NCBI GenBank assembly: GCA_905182895.1
Contig: CAJJDD010000004.1
Coordinates: 62,001 to 126,000 of the forward strand
Reading direction: 5' to 3'
Length of the DNA: 64,000 nucleotides
Source of the DNA: Flavobacteriales bacterium UBA4466
GTDB taxonomy: Bacteria > Bacteroidota > Bacteroidia > Flavobacteriales_D > Sanyastnellaceae
Position numbers and translations under genes: made by a program. The notes beneath the pieces are model-generated. The model searched no databases, was not told where the DNA came from, and saw nothing but the letters and a program-made list of their open reading frames with translations. Shown piece by piece: positions 22,946 to 34,597 of this stretch (within the stretch, counting starts at the first letter, position 1; the number at the start of each line of letters is the position of its first letter).

Positions 22946-23211
22946 CTAATTCTTAGTTGTAAACAGCCAAGCTCATCTATTAGACATATACCTCCAGATT
23001 GACTTTCCTCGATAGCACGACAGGTTCAGGGTTCTTTAAATAGATTTTGTCATTTATAGTAATTGATATCTTCTGAAGGACACTATTCATTATAGAATTA
23101 TATACATGCAGAAATAATAGTACTACTATTAACTATGAAAGTATAGTTATCATACAATTACAACTTCCTAAACGCTCCATTCTAACCCTCTACAATTTTT
23201 TAATGGATTAG

Positions 23212-23243
23212 TTGTTTTTGCAGTAAAACTTTAATTAAATTTG
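23212..23243 (+). promoter_or_regulatory. Putative Bacteroidetes-type promoter of tRNA-His
   Basis: TAAATTTG (-7 type TAnnTTTG) at 23236-23243 with TTG about 21 bp upstream, 36 bp before the tRNA. Confidence 0.4.
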
Positions 23244-23278
23244 ACGCATGTTTTTACAGAAGAGAAGAGGGAAAACAT

Positions 23279-23353
23279 GGTGATTGTAGCTCAGTTGGTT
23301 AGAGTATCGGTTTGTGGTACCGAGGGTCGCGGGTTCGAATCCCGTCTTTCACC
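23279..23353 (+). tRNA. tRNA-His (anticodon GTG)
   Basis: Folded by eye: D-arm GCTC/GAGT, anticodon stem TCGGT/ACCGA with loop TTGTGGT, T-arm GCGGG-TTCGAAT-CCCGT, G-1/C73. Two T-T mismatches in the acceptor stem. Confidence 0.85.
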
Positions 23354-23357
23354 CATT

Positions 23358-23391
23358 TAAAAGGTTAGTCGTTTGGCTAGCCTTTTTTTTT
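23358..23391 (+). terminator. Terminator after tRNA-His
   Basis: AAAGGTTAG...CTAGCCTTT followed by a run of T. Confidence 0.75.
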
Positions 23392-23706
23392 GCTTCGTTA
23401 TTTCTAAACCTAAAGCAAAAAACGCTAAATACAAGACTCAACTTACTAGCATTAAATTATCTGTCGGAGAGCCCAAGCTCTTGGACGCGACAACGATGAA
23501 CTACTAAACTGTCTTAGCATAGCTATAAAGCTTCTGCTAAGCACTATAAACGAGAAACTACCTAAGCTAGACTCTTGACTTTATTCACCCAACTGCTCCA
23601 GTTAAAACCATGGCCAAACTTCGCCGTTTTCTCTTCCCTCTTCATTACTTTAGCCATATAAATTTTTAAGCCTCGTTCTTATTATTGAATCAACTGATAT
23701 TCATCC

Positions 23707-24816
23707 TTGAAAAAAACCTATTCTAAAAATATTCTCTTTTTGGCATCCTGGTACCCTAGCAAAGTACATTCTACTTTAGGGAACTTTTGTCAGCGTCATG
23801 CAGAAGCCATTGCTACGCAGAATAATGTGACAGTAGTTTACCTAGCTAAAGACATCACCATGAGCGAGCCTTATGCCGACTTCTTAACATCAAAGGGGTA
23901 AAAGAAATCCCAGTTAAACCATCGACTTTACCTTTACCGACCAATCCAAATTTATTTAAGGGTTTAGCGCCTTGGTTATCAAGACTGCCTGGTGGCTTAA
24001 TTCATGTAAATGTGCTTGGTTGTGAAAGAATCTCAACAATTGAAAAAATCTATCAACCTCCCATTTATAATTACAGAACATTGGACCGGTTATCATAACT
24101 CTAAGAAGGTGAAGTTTATCCAAAAACACTTTTCTAAAAAAATAGCCAAAGAAGCATCCAGGATAGTTCCTGTATCTGAGCACTTAGGAGAAGCCATGAA
24201 AAAATTCGGCTGTAATGCAGACTACACTGTAGTGCCCAATGTGGTGGACAATGACCTCTTTACCCCTAGCCTTTCTAAAAGCGAAAAGTTCACATTTATA
24301 CACGTAAGCTCATTAGTAGATGACCATAAAAACGTAACTGGAATCATTTCTAGCTTTAGTGAAATCTCGTCAGAAATAGATGCTAAACTGCTAATTATAG
24401 GAGATGGAGAAATAGCTCCGTATATAAAATTAGCTCAAAAACTTAACATTCCTGAAGATCGCTTTACCATAAAAGGGGAGCAGACACTACCAGAAGTAGC
24501 TGCTCAGATGGCCGCATCACACTGCCTAATTCTATTTTCGAATTATGAGAATCAACCCTGCGTAATCCCAGAAGCTTACTCTGCAGGAATACCAGTTATA
24601 GCTACAGACGTAGGCGGAATAAATGAGCACCTCACTCCTGCTCACGGAGTGCTCATTACTAAGGGAAATACATATGAGTTAACCGAGGCTATGAAGCATG
24701 TTTATGAAAAAATAAAGGACTATGATGCGCACTGGCTCAATGCTTATTCCCGAGAATATTTTTCAGTATCTGCCGTAGCCGAGGCTTATTCTAAAATTTA
24801 TGCAGAAGTTATTTAA
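23707..24816 (+). CDS. Glycosyltransferase family 4, frameshifted
   Basis: ILFLASWYPSKVHSTLGNFCQRHAEAIA; later INLPFIITEHWTGYH, VPVSEHLGEAMKKFG, VVPNVVDNDLFTP, LIIGDGE, NYENQPCVIPEAYSAGIPVIATDVGGINEHL. Confidence 0.88.
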
Positions 24817-26415
24817 TGGGCGGGTTTCACGGACATATAAACTTAGAATCTCTTGCCCATGAAGTCACCCATGATCCTAACCCAAGTGGAGAGCCTATTG
24901 TAAACAAGTCTGGAGAAGATACTATTTATACAGATGGTTTTATTTACAACCTACCCCAACTTTTAACTAAGCAAGCCACAACTGAGTCTAAGCTACTCAC
25001 CTCATTATATAACACATCTCCACAGAATTTTCCTTTATCATTAAAGGGGGAATTTACTTCTGTGGTTTGCCTAGATGATAGAATAGAAATAGCTACAAAT
25101 CATAGTTGTTCAAGGAGAGTCTTCTATGCGTTGCAACGCGGAAAACTTTACTTCCATTACAATCTAAAGAAACTTCAAGCAGCTCTAGGCGCTGATGGGT
25201 TCCGCTCCACTCCTAACCCTGTGGCATTAAGAAGCATGTTATCTATAGGAGGAGTTTTCGGGAATCAAACCTGTGTAGCTGGAATTAACCTGCTAAGAGC
25301 TGGAGAAAAAATAATCGTAACTCAAGATAACTGGCACATTCACAGATACTACCTCCCAGATTCTAACCCTACTTCTTTAAGTAAACATGACTATTTAGAA
25401 GAATTGCATTCTCGGTTTTTAACTGCGGTAAAAGAACAATACCAACACCCTGAAAATTCTAATTTTCAGCTTCTAAGCGGAGGGTTAGACTCTCGACAAA
25501 ACTTAAGTCTAGCCAAGCAAAACGGCATAACACAAGAGGCTGTTTTGTGCTTTGGACAAACGGATTATAGAGACCACTGGATTAGTAAAGAGATAGCGGA
25601 TCACTATGATAAAGTATTACCCTTGGCAACGAGGTATTGTGTATGCTGAATACGATGATAAAATAGATCTTGATGGTTTAAACTTTTATGCCGTAGTCGG
25701 TCCAAACGATAACGACACTAAGACCGCCCAGCCCATTATTCATACTGGTCAAATAGGTAGAACTATTTTCACTGAACATTCATTCGGAATTTGGCAAAAT
25801 GTGAGTGAATATTCTGCGCTTTTATGCTCCTCTAGATTCGCTGACTCCATTAACAGTGAGCTAAAAACAGAGATGGAACTCTATGAAGATATGGATGTAT
25901 TTTACCTGAATAACCGTCTGTATAGAGTAATCAGTTCTGGGTGTTTCGTGGCTCAGAAGAAAGGATATATCGTCTCCCCCTTTGCCGACCCAGAAGTACA
26001 GAATTTAGCTTACACCATGCCCAATAAATGGAAAAAAAGCGGAAAATTACAATGGGAATATTTATGGAAATACCATAAGGAAGTAATGCAGTTTTCTCAG
26101 GAAGAATACGGCAGACCTGTGCGTTCATTTCCTGAAAAGTTCGTGGGAAAAGTACAAAACAAGCTTAGAAATGTCTATTATAAAAAAGTAAATAAGCATC
26201 CTGAGAAATTAAGTATGAACCCGCTAAATCACTGGTATGAAACCAATGAAAGCTTACGAAATTACTGGGATAATTATTACTCAGAAAACATAGAGCGCTT
26301 AGAGTTCGATGCTGAACTAAAAGTGTTTTGTTCAGTTCTATTTGCTTCAGACAATTTGATAGAGAAAACACTTGCTTTATCAGTCCTTTCTGTAATGAAA
26401 AATTACTTCAGCTAG
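24816..26415 (+). CDS. Asparagine synthetase-like protein (ATP-pyrophosphatase fold) without an obvious N-terminal catalytic Cys; frameshift near 25620
   Basis: NFQLLSGGLDSRQNLSLAKQNG (SGGxDS PP-loop); N-terminus MGGFHGHIN rather than MCG; second half in ORF 25606-26415 (YIVSPFADPEVQNLAYTMPNKWK). Confidence 0.75.
25128..25139. repeat. 12-bp palindrome GCGTTGCAACGC, perfect copy (inside the Asn-synthetase-like gene)
   Basis: Read directly from the sequence. Confidence 0.9.
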
Positions 26416-27729
26416 TGAATATAAAAGAATTCATATCAGCATTTTTAAAGCGAAGTGGTGCTAAAATGTTTAACGCTATGGTTCTGGCAAAAGTCATAGG
26501 CTTCTTAGTGAGCATAGCCATGGCCAGAATACTTACTCAAGAAAGTTATGGAGATTTTACGTATGCCTTTACTGCGGTAAGTTTCTTAGTTCCTTTTATG
26601 GGTTTTGGCGCTTATCAGAGTTTGGTCTACTTCGGAGCGCGGCTGAAAACGGAGGAGGAAAAGAGACAATTATTCAAGTATGCTTTTAGCAGAGGAATCA
26701 TACTTTCTGCTGTTTTATCGGCACTTTTACTTCTTTTTAGCTCATTAATCACTATTAACAGACCTAATTCGCAGTTTTTACTCGTGATCTTAAGTCTTCA
26801 TGTATTAACTTTTACACTGGTAGAGTTCGTGCGGAATTACACTCGATTAGTAAACAGAAATGACCTATTTGCCAAAAGTGAAAACTGGTACAATGCACTC
26901 CTTCTTGTTCTAGCTGTGGCTGGAGCATTGGCATTTGGAGTGACAGGCTATGCTTGGGCTTTAGTAATTACTCCGCTACTTATAGGAATCTATTATTTAA
27001 AGAAATTAAACCAAAAAAAACACTCGGTTTAAGAGCAGCTCTCCTATTCAGATTAAAGACTTTTGGAAATATGGCCTATTCGTGAGCATAGGAGCTGTAG
27101 CCGCCAAGATGATGTACATCGTAGACATTATTACTATCGGTAACATCCTCTCTGATTCTAAGGAAACACTCCAGCAAGTCGGCTTAAACACCCCAGAAGC
27201 TATAGCAAAATACGTGTCCAAACAAACGGCTGTTTATAGAGTTTGTAGCATTATCCCTATAGCATCCTTTGTGCTTCCACTGGCTCTTATTACTACAGAT
27301 TTCGTTAAGGTGTCGGAAAATGCCGCAGACAAAAAATTCCTGAGTAATTATGCTTTGAACACCATGAAACTGTTGTTTCCTATTTCTCTAGCAATAGCAG
27401 CAGTTCTTCACTTCGGTAGTGAATGGATTCTATGGATTTTCGGAGAAGAGTACAAAGGGCACGGGGAATTAATCTCTGTTTTTGCACTAGCGGTAATAGG
27501 AGCGTTTACACTTAGAATCCCTTTTGGAAATTTACTTTCTGCCGTAGGGAAAGCCAATTGGAATGCATATATCTCCTTCGGAGTACTGGGCTTGAATGTG
27601 GTTCTGAATTACTACTTGGTAGGTAAGATGGGAGTTCTGGGTGCTGCATGGGCTACTACCATTCTTATCTGGGTTTCTGGTGTGGTGAATTATGTGTGTT
27701 ATCGGGTTTATGTGGGCAAGCTTAAGTAA
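26415..27729 (+). CDS. Oligosaccharide flippase family protein (Wzx-like), frameshift at the A8 run near 27015
   Basis: FISAFLKRSGAKMFNAMVLAKVIGFLVSIAMARILTQESYGDFTYAFTAVSFLVPFMGFGAYQSLVYFG; multiple TM segments continuing in ORF 27082-27729. Confidence 0.85.
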
Positions 27730-27749
27730 TAGCATTTCTATTGCATAAA

Positions 27750-27778
27750 AAAAGCAGCCTTTATAAAAGACTGCTTTT
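27750..27778. terminator. Terminator between convergent flippase and metalloprotease genes
   Basis: AAAAGCAG...CTGCTTTT hairpin. Confidence 0.65.
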
Positions 27779-27803
27779 ACACCTGTTTTGTAAAACCTTC
27801 CTG

Positions 27804-30397
27804 CTAGTTCTCTAGTGCTTTTTCTATCATAACCGTCAAGTGCTGTCTGTGGGCTTTAGTCATCACATTACCTGATTTAGACTTGGCAAAACCTTTGATT
27901 CTATTTAGCTCATAAAGTGCCATAGACTTTGTGCTTGGCAGTGCTTTTTTATTCCCTAAATAACTAACTAAATTCTTTGTGTAGAGCAACTGTAAATTCT
28001 GTCTAATGCTGTTTACCGATTTATCATTATCTGCCTTAAAAATAGCATCTGTTAAATCATCCATGTACTCAGCTAAACCATACTCATTCCCATATTGTTC
28101 AGAGTCAGTGATTCTAGTAAGAACATTAGGGTGAAGTAAGTGCCTTAATACTGCGTTCTGAAAATTCAATACTCTTCCATGGATTCTAGGATCTTCTCCT
28201 CCATAAGGCTGATTAAATCCTCTTCTCTGCATTTGAAGATGTCTTAATAACTCTTCATCCATGTTCCAAGCATCTGGAGCAAAAGCATATTTACTAAGCG
28301 CATCCATAGCCGCTAGCTGGTCTTCTTTAGAAAGCGGAGTAAAAGGGTCTTTATCTATTCCATCTCCATCTATAGTTCTGCTTACAGATATTCCTCCCAC
28401 ATGTTTGCTTATTACGATTAACTGACGTGCCTTTTCTCCTGTTAATGATAAATAAGCATTTCTTAAAGCCATGTGGCTTTCTCCTGGCTCAGCATACCTC
28501 TCTAAAAGACCTGGTATCAATCTGTCTTCTACTAATTTTATTCTGTCTACACCATATGCTACAGGATCACTGCTAAGGTCATAGATATTCACCATAGGAT
28601 CTATAGCTTTACCTGCAGACCTCATGTCATCTCCATCATTCCCGAAAACGAGCATTGGGTCACCAGACTTGCTCAATATTTTCTGTAATCTCATCTCTTC
28701 CTCCTCTGGATTGTCTACTCCTTGAGAATAACCAAACTCTACTGCCCAGTCATCATAAGTTCCAGGCTTAGAATCATAAAAAAGTGCTTGCTCTTCAGTA
28801 TTTAAAGCGAAGTTCATAGCTGGATACTCCATTACAGAGTTACACATTCCTTCTTTCAGCATCTTATCCATATTCTTTAAGTCTTCTACAGACTGAATAG
28901 AGCTTCCCTTCATGTTGTGGTTTAATCCAAGTGTATGTCCTACTTCATGAAGAACCAGTCTCTGAATAGATTCTACTAAAAATCTATCCTTATCAATATC
29001 CGCGATACCCGATAGTGCCATAGCATTCTGTCCGAATAAAACTTGCTCAGACATAATAGCACCAGCTTCGCATAACTTGTGGTCGTGGTTCATTCCGTAA
29101 AAAGCCACAGCCTTTTCTTCTTCAAAAGAATTTCCCACTCCAGCTATATCAAAAATCTCTTCCATCTTCAATCTACCCAGCACGTACACGTATTCTAACA
29201 TTACGTCTGCTCCTAATATCTGGCCTGTTCTAGGGTTAACGAAGCTAGGTCCATAACCACCAAAAGGAGGATTAGGAGAAGAAGTCCATCTTAAAACGTT
29301 ATACCGAATATCACCAGCATTCCAAGTGGCATCATCGGGCTGAACTTTAACTACTACGGCATTTTTAAATCCTGATTTCTCGAATGCTATGTTCCACTTT
29401 TCTACACCCTCTTTTATTATAGGTCTTAACTCCTCAGGAGTCGTGTTTTCTATCCACCAAGTAATCGGCTCTATTACCTCAGACACAGCAGCAGTTGGGT
29501 CTTTTTTTCGTAAATCCCATCTGTGAATCATATCTCTGTATGGAGTAACCTCAGCAGAGGTTAAATCTGTAACAGAAGTCATAAAGTATCCCACTCTAGA
29601 ATCATCTCTTCTTGGCTGGAAATCATTATCGGGCACAGCTATTAAACTCTGGTGATATGTCACATTTACGAATCTACCATCTGTAAGCGCTGCCGAACCG
29701 AAAGTGCTCATTCCCTGACCATCAAACGCCAGCTGAACTCTCACATCTGTATTCTCAGGATAGTTATTGACAGCTATTGTCTTGCTCTTGTCTTTGTTTA
29801 ACTTACCTAGCTTAAACCCTTTATAAGCAGGAGGATAAATAGGCTTTAATCTAGAGAAAGTCTCTGCCATGAAAACAGCATTACTTGGAATTAAGAATCT
29901 CGTTTTATCCTTATCCTGACCTTCTATTTTTACGCTGACGACTATAGGCGTATTGATATTGGCTTCACTCGATTTACTAATCGCATTGTCCTCATCGAAG
30001 TAATACTTCGTGTTCACTAGTTCAAATTCTATTCGGTCATAATGCTTATTAATTTTAAAAATTTTAGACGAACGGTAGTTCCCTCTAAACGCACCTGCAT
30101 CCACCACTCCATTCTCTACATAACTAAAATAGATAAACTCCTTCCCTAACTGGTCTTCTGTAATCTCCATATACATCTTACCAGAAGTAGAATCCTGATA
30201 CATGGTAAACAGGCCTTCCATTTTCTCTGACTTCTCCGTAAGGTCTTTGATTGACTTTATCTCAGACTTGTCTTTCGGCTTAGGCTGCTCGGAATCACCT
30301 TTCCTTTTCTTCTTGTTTTTTTTAGATTGTGCGTAGCAATGGTCTGTTGCACCTAAACACATAAGCCCAATAAGAGCTAGGAGAGAATTTTCTTCAT
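27804..30397 (-). CDS. Zinc-dependent metalloprotease (metzincin-type), signal peptide region frameshifted
   Basis: LVLHEVGHTLGLNHNMKGSS (HExxHxxGxxH) in an 852-aa ORF; N-terminus MKKIL(S)LALIGLMCLG recovered with a small frame correction near 30380. Confidence 0.9.
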
Positions 30398-30996
30398 GAT
30401 TTAAGGTTTGTCTTTTATTCAGTTTGAAAATTAGTGATTATAGATAGATATATATTACAAATTTTGCCAAAGGCAAAAAGAGTATATGGACTTAAAATCC
30501 TACTTTTCATCTAGAAACATAAAACCTATAACTGCATAAATCCTCAAAAGAACACCCACCAATAAATACCAAATAGACGCTCATCATATCACCAAATATA
30601 ATAGTTGGTGAAATATTATTAGCTCGTGCTATAGCATCAAATGACAATATCTAATGCTCCGACTAGTCCAACAACAATCCTACTACACCAAGAAGTTTTA
30701 CTATTTTTTGTGTTCTATGTGGCACTAAGTTCTATTCTGAAATTTCAACCCGAAAAACCGCGGTATAAACATTAACCAAAAGAGCATAGATCATGGTAGC
30801 AAAATGATATTCACATTTGATAGTAGCTCAAGAATAATGATCAATTTTCTGTACAGTAATATATCCAAAGAAAATATTCTATCAAACAATCCAATTGTAA
30901 TATTCGACTCGCAAGAGTAACTTCCAAACTCTCTGTTAAAAAACACACAAATGACTTCTGTTTCAGCTATTACAAATCCCTACATTTGCTGAGCGT

Positions 30997-31411
30997 ATGG
31001 GAGCTACTGAAATCGTATTTGTATTTGTTATTTACCTGCTGTTCTTTGGGGCTAAAGGCATTCCTAGTTTGGCTAAAACCATAGGAAAAGCTACCTATCA
31101 GTTTAGAGAAGCTAGAAATGATATCCAGCGTGAGATAATGAGCAGCGCTAAAGACATTACAGACAGCGCTAAGCAAGTAAGAAACGAAATAGAAAATGCA
31201 GCTCAGTTGGCACAGCGTCAAGCTAAAAAAGCCCAAGACACCTTAGAGAAAAGTGTAAAACCTACTCCTGACTGAACCTACTGAACCTGAAATAAAAGAA
31301 CCTATTAATCCACTCACTCCTTCTGATTCTATCTCTTCTTCTGGTGTAAAAAAAGAGGACTCTAGTTCTGAGACACCTGAATCGGGTAAAGACAATCAAC
31401 CTTCAACTTAA
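30997..31411 (+). CDS. TatA/TatE-family translocase-like protein with Pro/Ser/Thr/Glu-rich tail, one frameshift
   Basis: MGATEIVFVFVIYLLFFGAKGIPSLAKTIGKATYQFREARNDIQREI; tail TEPTEPEIKEPINPLTPSDSISSSGVKKEDSSSETPESGKDNQPST* in another frame. Confidence 0.75.
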
Positions 31412-31423
31412 AATATATTAAAC

Positions 31424-32354
31424 TTGGACTACTTATTACTCATTTTAGGACTAGCTGTACTAATATTTGGTGGTGACCTATTGGTAAAAGGCGCTTCGGG
31501 AATAGCCCTTAAATTGAACATGGACCCGATGGTAGTAGGGTTAACCGTAGTTTCTTTGGGTACAAGTGCTCCAGAACTTATAGTAAGCATAAAATCTGCT
31601 CTTAATGGAAACCCAGACATAGCCATGGGAAATGTGGTGGGGTCTAACATAGCCAACTTAGGACTAGTGCTCGCCATTACAGCTATCATGTTTCCCATAG
31701 CGGTAAACAGATGATTTGCTGGGTGGCCTGTAATGGTTTTTTTCTGCAGCACTGGCTTTTATTTTTGGCCTAGACAATCTCATAACTCGGTTTGAAGGTG
31801 GTGTTTTACTCGTGACATTGGTGGTTTACATTTATAAGTTATTGCAACGCGGAAAATCTCACCTTGATAATGGAGATATAGAGATAGATACCGATACAGA
31901 GAAGGAAAGCATGATGAAACTAATCCTGCTCTTGCTCGGAGGAATGGTAGCATTATACTTAGGCTCAGAATGGTTCTTAGGCGGAGCTATGGACATAGGG
32001 AGAAGTTTTAATTTAAGTGAGTCTGTAATAGGTGTTACCATAGTGGCTTTCGGGACAAGTACTCCTGAATTAGCGGCTAGTGCAATAGCTGCTTATAGAA
32101 AAGAAACAGATATAGCCCTAGGTAATTTACTAGGCTCCAATATATTTAATATAGGAGCTGTGCTAGGAACTACGTCCATAATTTCACCCCTGGTGATAGA
32201 TGCTAAAATTATGAATATCGATATTTTATGGATGCTGGGAATAGCGGGAATCTTATTTCCACTTATGGTGTTCAAAAAAAAATTAAGCTTATTAAGCGGT
32301 ATTATATTATTCAGCCTATACTGCATTTTCATCTTTAGCCAAATCCCAAATTAA
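31424..32354 (+). CDS. Calcium/sodium antiporter, CaCA family (YrbG-like), frameshift near 31712
   Basis: Two inverted CaCA repeats: VVGLTVVSLGTSAPELIVSIKSALNGNPDIAMGNVVGSNIANLGLVLA and VIGVTIVAFGTSTPELAASAIAAYRKETDIALGNLLGSNIFNIGAVLG. Confidence 0.92.
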
Positions 32355-33146
32355 ATGGCACATTATTCAGGAAAAACTGTTTTCGTAACTGGAGCCAGCT
32401 CTGGTATAGGAGAAGCTATGGTAAGAAATTTAGCGAGTTCACCGTGCACCATTTTTATAGGAGCCAGATCTACCGATAAATTGGAAAGTTTAAAGAATGA
32501 ATTAGAAACGAATCATGTGAAAATCCATGCAATTCCTATGGATTTATCTGATTCTAAATCTCTAGTTAATGCTTTTAATGAATTGAGCAGAAGAACTGAC
32601 CGCTTAGATCTACTGATTAACAACGGTGGAATATCTCAAAGAGGTTTAGCCAAAGACACTGAGTTCTCTGTGGTAAATAGAATTATGCAAGTGAACTTTT
32701 TAGGAACCATAGAGTGGACTACCCACTGCATGCCTTTACTACTTAAAGCGAACAAGGCTCACATCATAGCTATTAGCTCTGTGGTAGGAGAATATGGATT
32801 TCCATTAAGATCTGCTTATGCAGCATCTAAACATGCGCTGAAAGGATATTTTCAATCTATGCAACTAGAACCTGACTCACCTTCTGTTTCTATAGTAAGC
32901 CCTGGCAGAATTACTACCAATATTTCTATAAACGCACTGAATTCTGATGGCAAGAAACATGGTGAAATGGACGCGGGCCAAGCTGGAGGAGTATCTGCTG
33001 AAAAAGCCGCTGAGAAAATACTGAGAAGAGCAGCTCAAAGGAAAAACAATATCTTTATAGGCTCAGGTGAAATCGTACTCTTATACATCAGTAGGTACTT
33101 ACCACCGCTGTACAGAAGAATAGCCAAAAACATAAGCCCTAACTAA
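32355..33146 (+). CDS. Short-chain dehydrogenase/reductase (SDR)
   Basis: GKTVFVTGASSGIGEAMVRNLA, LINNGGISQRGL, SAYAASKHALKGYF (YxxxK). Confidence 0.92.
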   Translation: MAHYSGKTVFVTGASSGIGEAMVRNLASSPCTIFIGARSTDKLESLKNELETNHVKIHAIPMDLSDSKSLVNAFNELSRRTDRLDLLINNGGISQRGLAKDTEFSVVNRIMQVNFLGTIEWTTHCMPLLLKANKAHIIAISSVVGEYGFPLRSAYAASKHALKGYFQSMQLEPDSPSVSIVSPGRITTNISINALNSDGKKHGEMDAGQAGGVSAEKAAEKILRRAAQRKNNIFIGSGEIVLLYISRYLPPLYRRIAKNISPN

Positions 33147-33150
33147 CGGA

Positions 33151-34212
33151 ATGGAGAGAAAGGTAATCAACGGAATTCAGCAGATAGGAATAGGAACTAC
33201 TGACGCTCACTCCACTTTTCAGTGGTATAAGAATCATTTAGGATTTGATATTCGGGTGTTTGAGGATGAAGCTACTGCCGAGCTGATGCTTCCATACACT
33301 GCAGGAAAGCCGAGAACTAGACATGCCATACTTTCTATGAATATGCGTGGAGGAGGTGGATTGGAAATCTGGCAGTATAAAGGTAGAACTCCATTAGCGG
33401 CTAAGTTCAAAGTTCAGTTAGGAGATTTAGGTGTGAACTGCATGAAAGTGCGTTCTAAAAACGTAACTGCTAGTCATGCAGCATTAAACAAAGCTGGAAT
33501 TTCTATGCTCACAGAAGTATTAACATCTCCTGAAGGAAAAGAACACTTGTACTTTAGAGATCCAGGAAATAACATCGTAGAGATTTATGAGGACGCTTAT
33601 CAGTTTTCTGATGAAAAAGGTTCTTTCGGAGGAGTACTGGGTGTTACCATAGGTGTTTCTGATATAGAAGAGTCTAAAGCATTTTACTCAGGAATTTTAG
33701 GTTATGATGAGCTAGTCTATGAGGAAGAAGGATCTTTCGATGATTTCACGAACCTCCCCTCTGGCGATAAAGAGTTTCGGAGAGTTTTATTAAGACATTC
33801 AAGCACAAGAAAAGCTGGAGGGTTTAGTAAACTGCTCGGTCCTACAGAAATAGAATTAATCCAAGCTACAGATAGACCGCAGCAAAAGATATATGAAGGA
33901 AGATTATGGGGTGATTTAGGATATATCCACATATGCTTTGATATATCAGGAATGAGCTTGCTTAGAGAAGAATGCGCTGCCGCTGGCAGACCATTTACTG
34001 TAGACTCTTCCAATAGTTTTGATATGGGAGATGCTGCTGGTCATTTCTCTTACATAGAAGATCCTGACGGCACGCTAATAGAATTCGTGGAGACTCATAA
34101 AGTACCAATTATGAAGAAGTTCGGCTTATTTATAAACCTAAAGAACAGGAATCCTCTTAAGCCACTTCCTAACTGGATGATAAAAAGCATGAAAATGAAT
34201 AGAGTAAAGTAG
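33151..34212 (+). CDS. VOC family protein (two glyoxalase/dioxygenase-like modules)
   Basis: GIQQIGIGTTDAHSTFQWYKNHLGFDIRVFEDEA...LYFRDPGNNIVEIYED and GVLGVTIGVSDIEESKAFYSGILGYDELVYEEEG...SYIEDPDGTLIEFVETH. Confidence 0.88.
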   Translation: MERKVINGIQQIGIGTTDAHSTFQWYKNHLGFDIRVFEDEATAELMLPYTAGKPRTRHAILSMNMRGGGGLEIWQYKGRTPLAAKFKVQLGDLGVNCMKVRSKNVTASHAALNKAGISMLTEVLTSPEGKEHLYFRDPGNNIVEIYEDAYQFSDEKGSFGGVLGVTIGVSDIEESKAFYSGILGYDELVYEEEGSFDDFTNLPSGDKEFRRVLLRHSSTRKAGGFSKLLGPTEIELIQATDRPQQKIYEGRLWGDLGYIHICFDISGMSLLREECAAAGRPFTVDSSNSFDMGDAAGHFSYIEDPDGTLIEFVETHKVPIMKKFGLFINLKNRNPLKPLPNWMIKSMKMNRVK

Positions 34213-34216
34213 GTAT

Positions 34217-34450
34217 CTACATTACTTTAAACACTCCCATAAAGAAGAAAATCACTTTGACAAGAAAGCAGACCAAGCTAAGTCCTGTGCCAATAAGATG
34301 CACCTTATTTATTCCGCTTTTAAACTCATCGTAGTTCAATATCATATTCACAAATAGAGAGGCCACTAACACAAACTCCATCAAACAGAGCGTACCGAAA
34401 TTGTCTATGTAAAATTTATGGAAATTTTGGTTTATTGGCTTTTCAAGCAC
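34217..34450 (-). CDS. Small hypothetical membrane protein
   Basis: 77-aa ORF with two hydrophobic segments filling the gap between neighbouring genes. Confidence 0.45.
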   Translation of the reverse strand: MLEKPINQNFHKFYIDNFGTLCLMEFVLVASLFVNMILNYDEFKSGINKVHLIGTGLSLVCFLVKVIFFFMGVFKVM

Positions 34451-34597
34451 CCCTGAGAGTGCTATCTATACTTTCTGAATGCTAGCATATATGCCCAAAC
34501 TAATTTATCCTCTTTCTTTTCCATGAGACAGCAAAACTAGAACATCTAACCACATTCAATATGTTCTTCTGGTAAAAGTTTATGGACTAAATAAGCG

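Noticed and set aside
23314-23499. 61-aa ORF overlapping tRNA-His
   Set aside because: Starts within the tRNA (MVPRVAGSNPVFHP is the usual spurious translation of a tRNA T-arm) and runs through the terminator.
30462-30478. TTTTGCC-AAA-GGCAAAA palindrome as terminator or operator
   Set aside because: Too short a stem and 3-nt loop with no adjacent gene end; kept only as a note within the intergenic finding.
31429-31752. 107-aa minus-strand ORF opposite the CaCA antiporter
   Set aside because: Shadow ORF of the conserved CaCA repeat on the plus strand.
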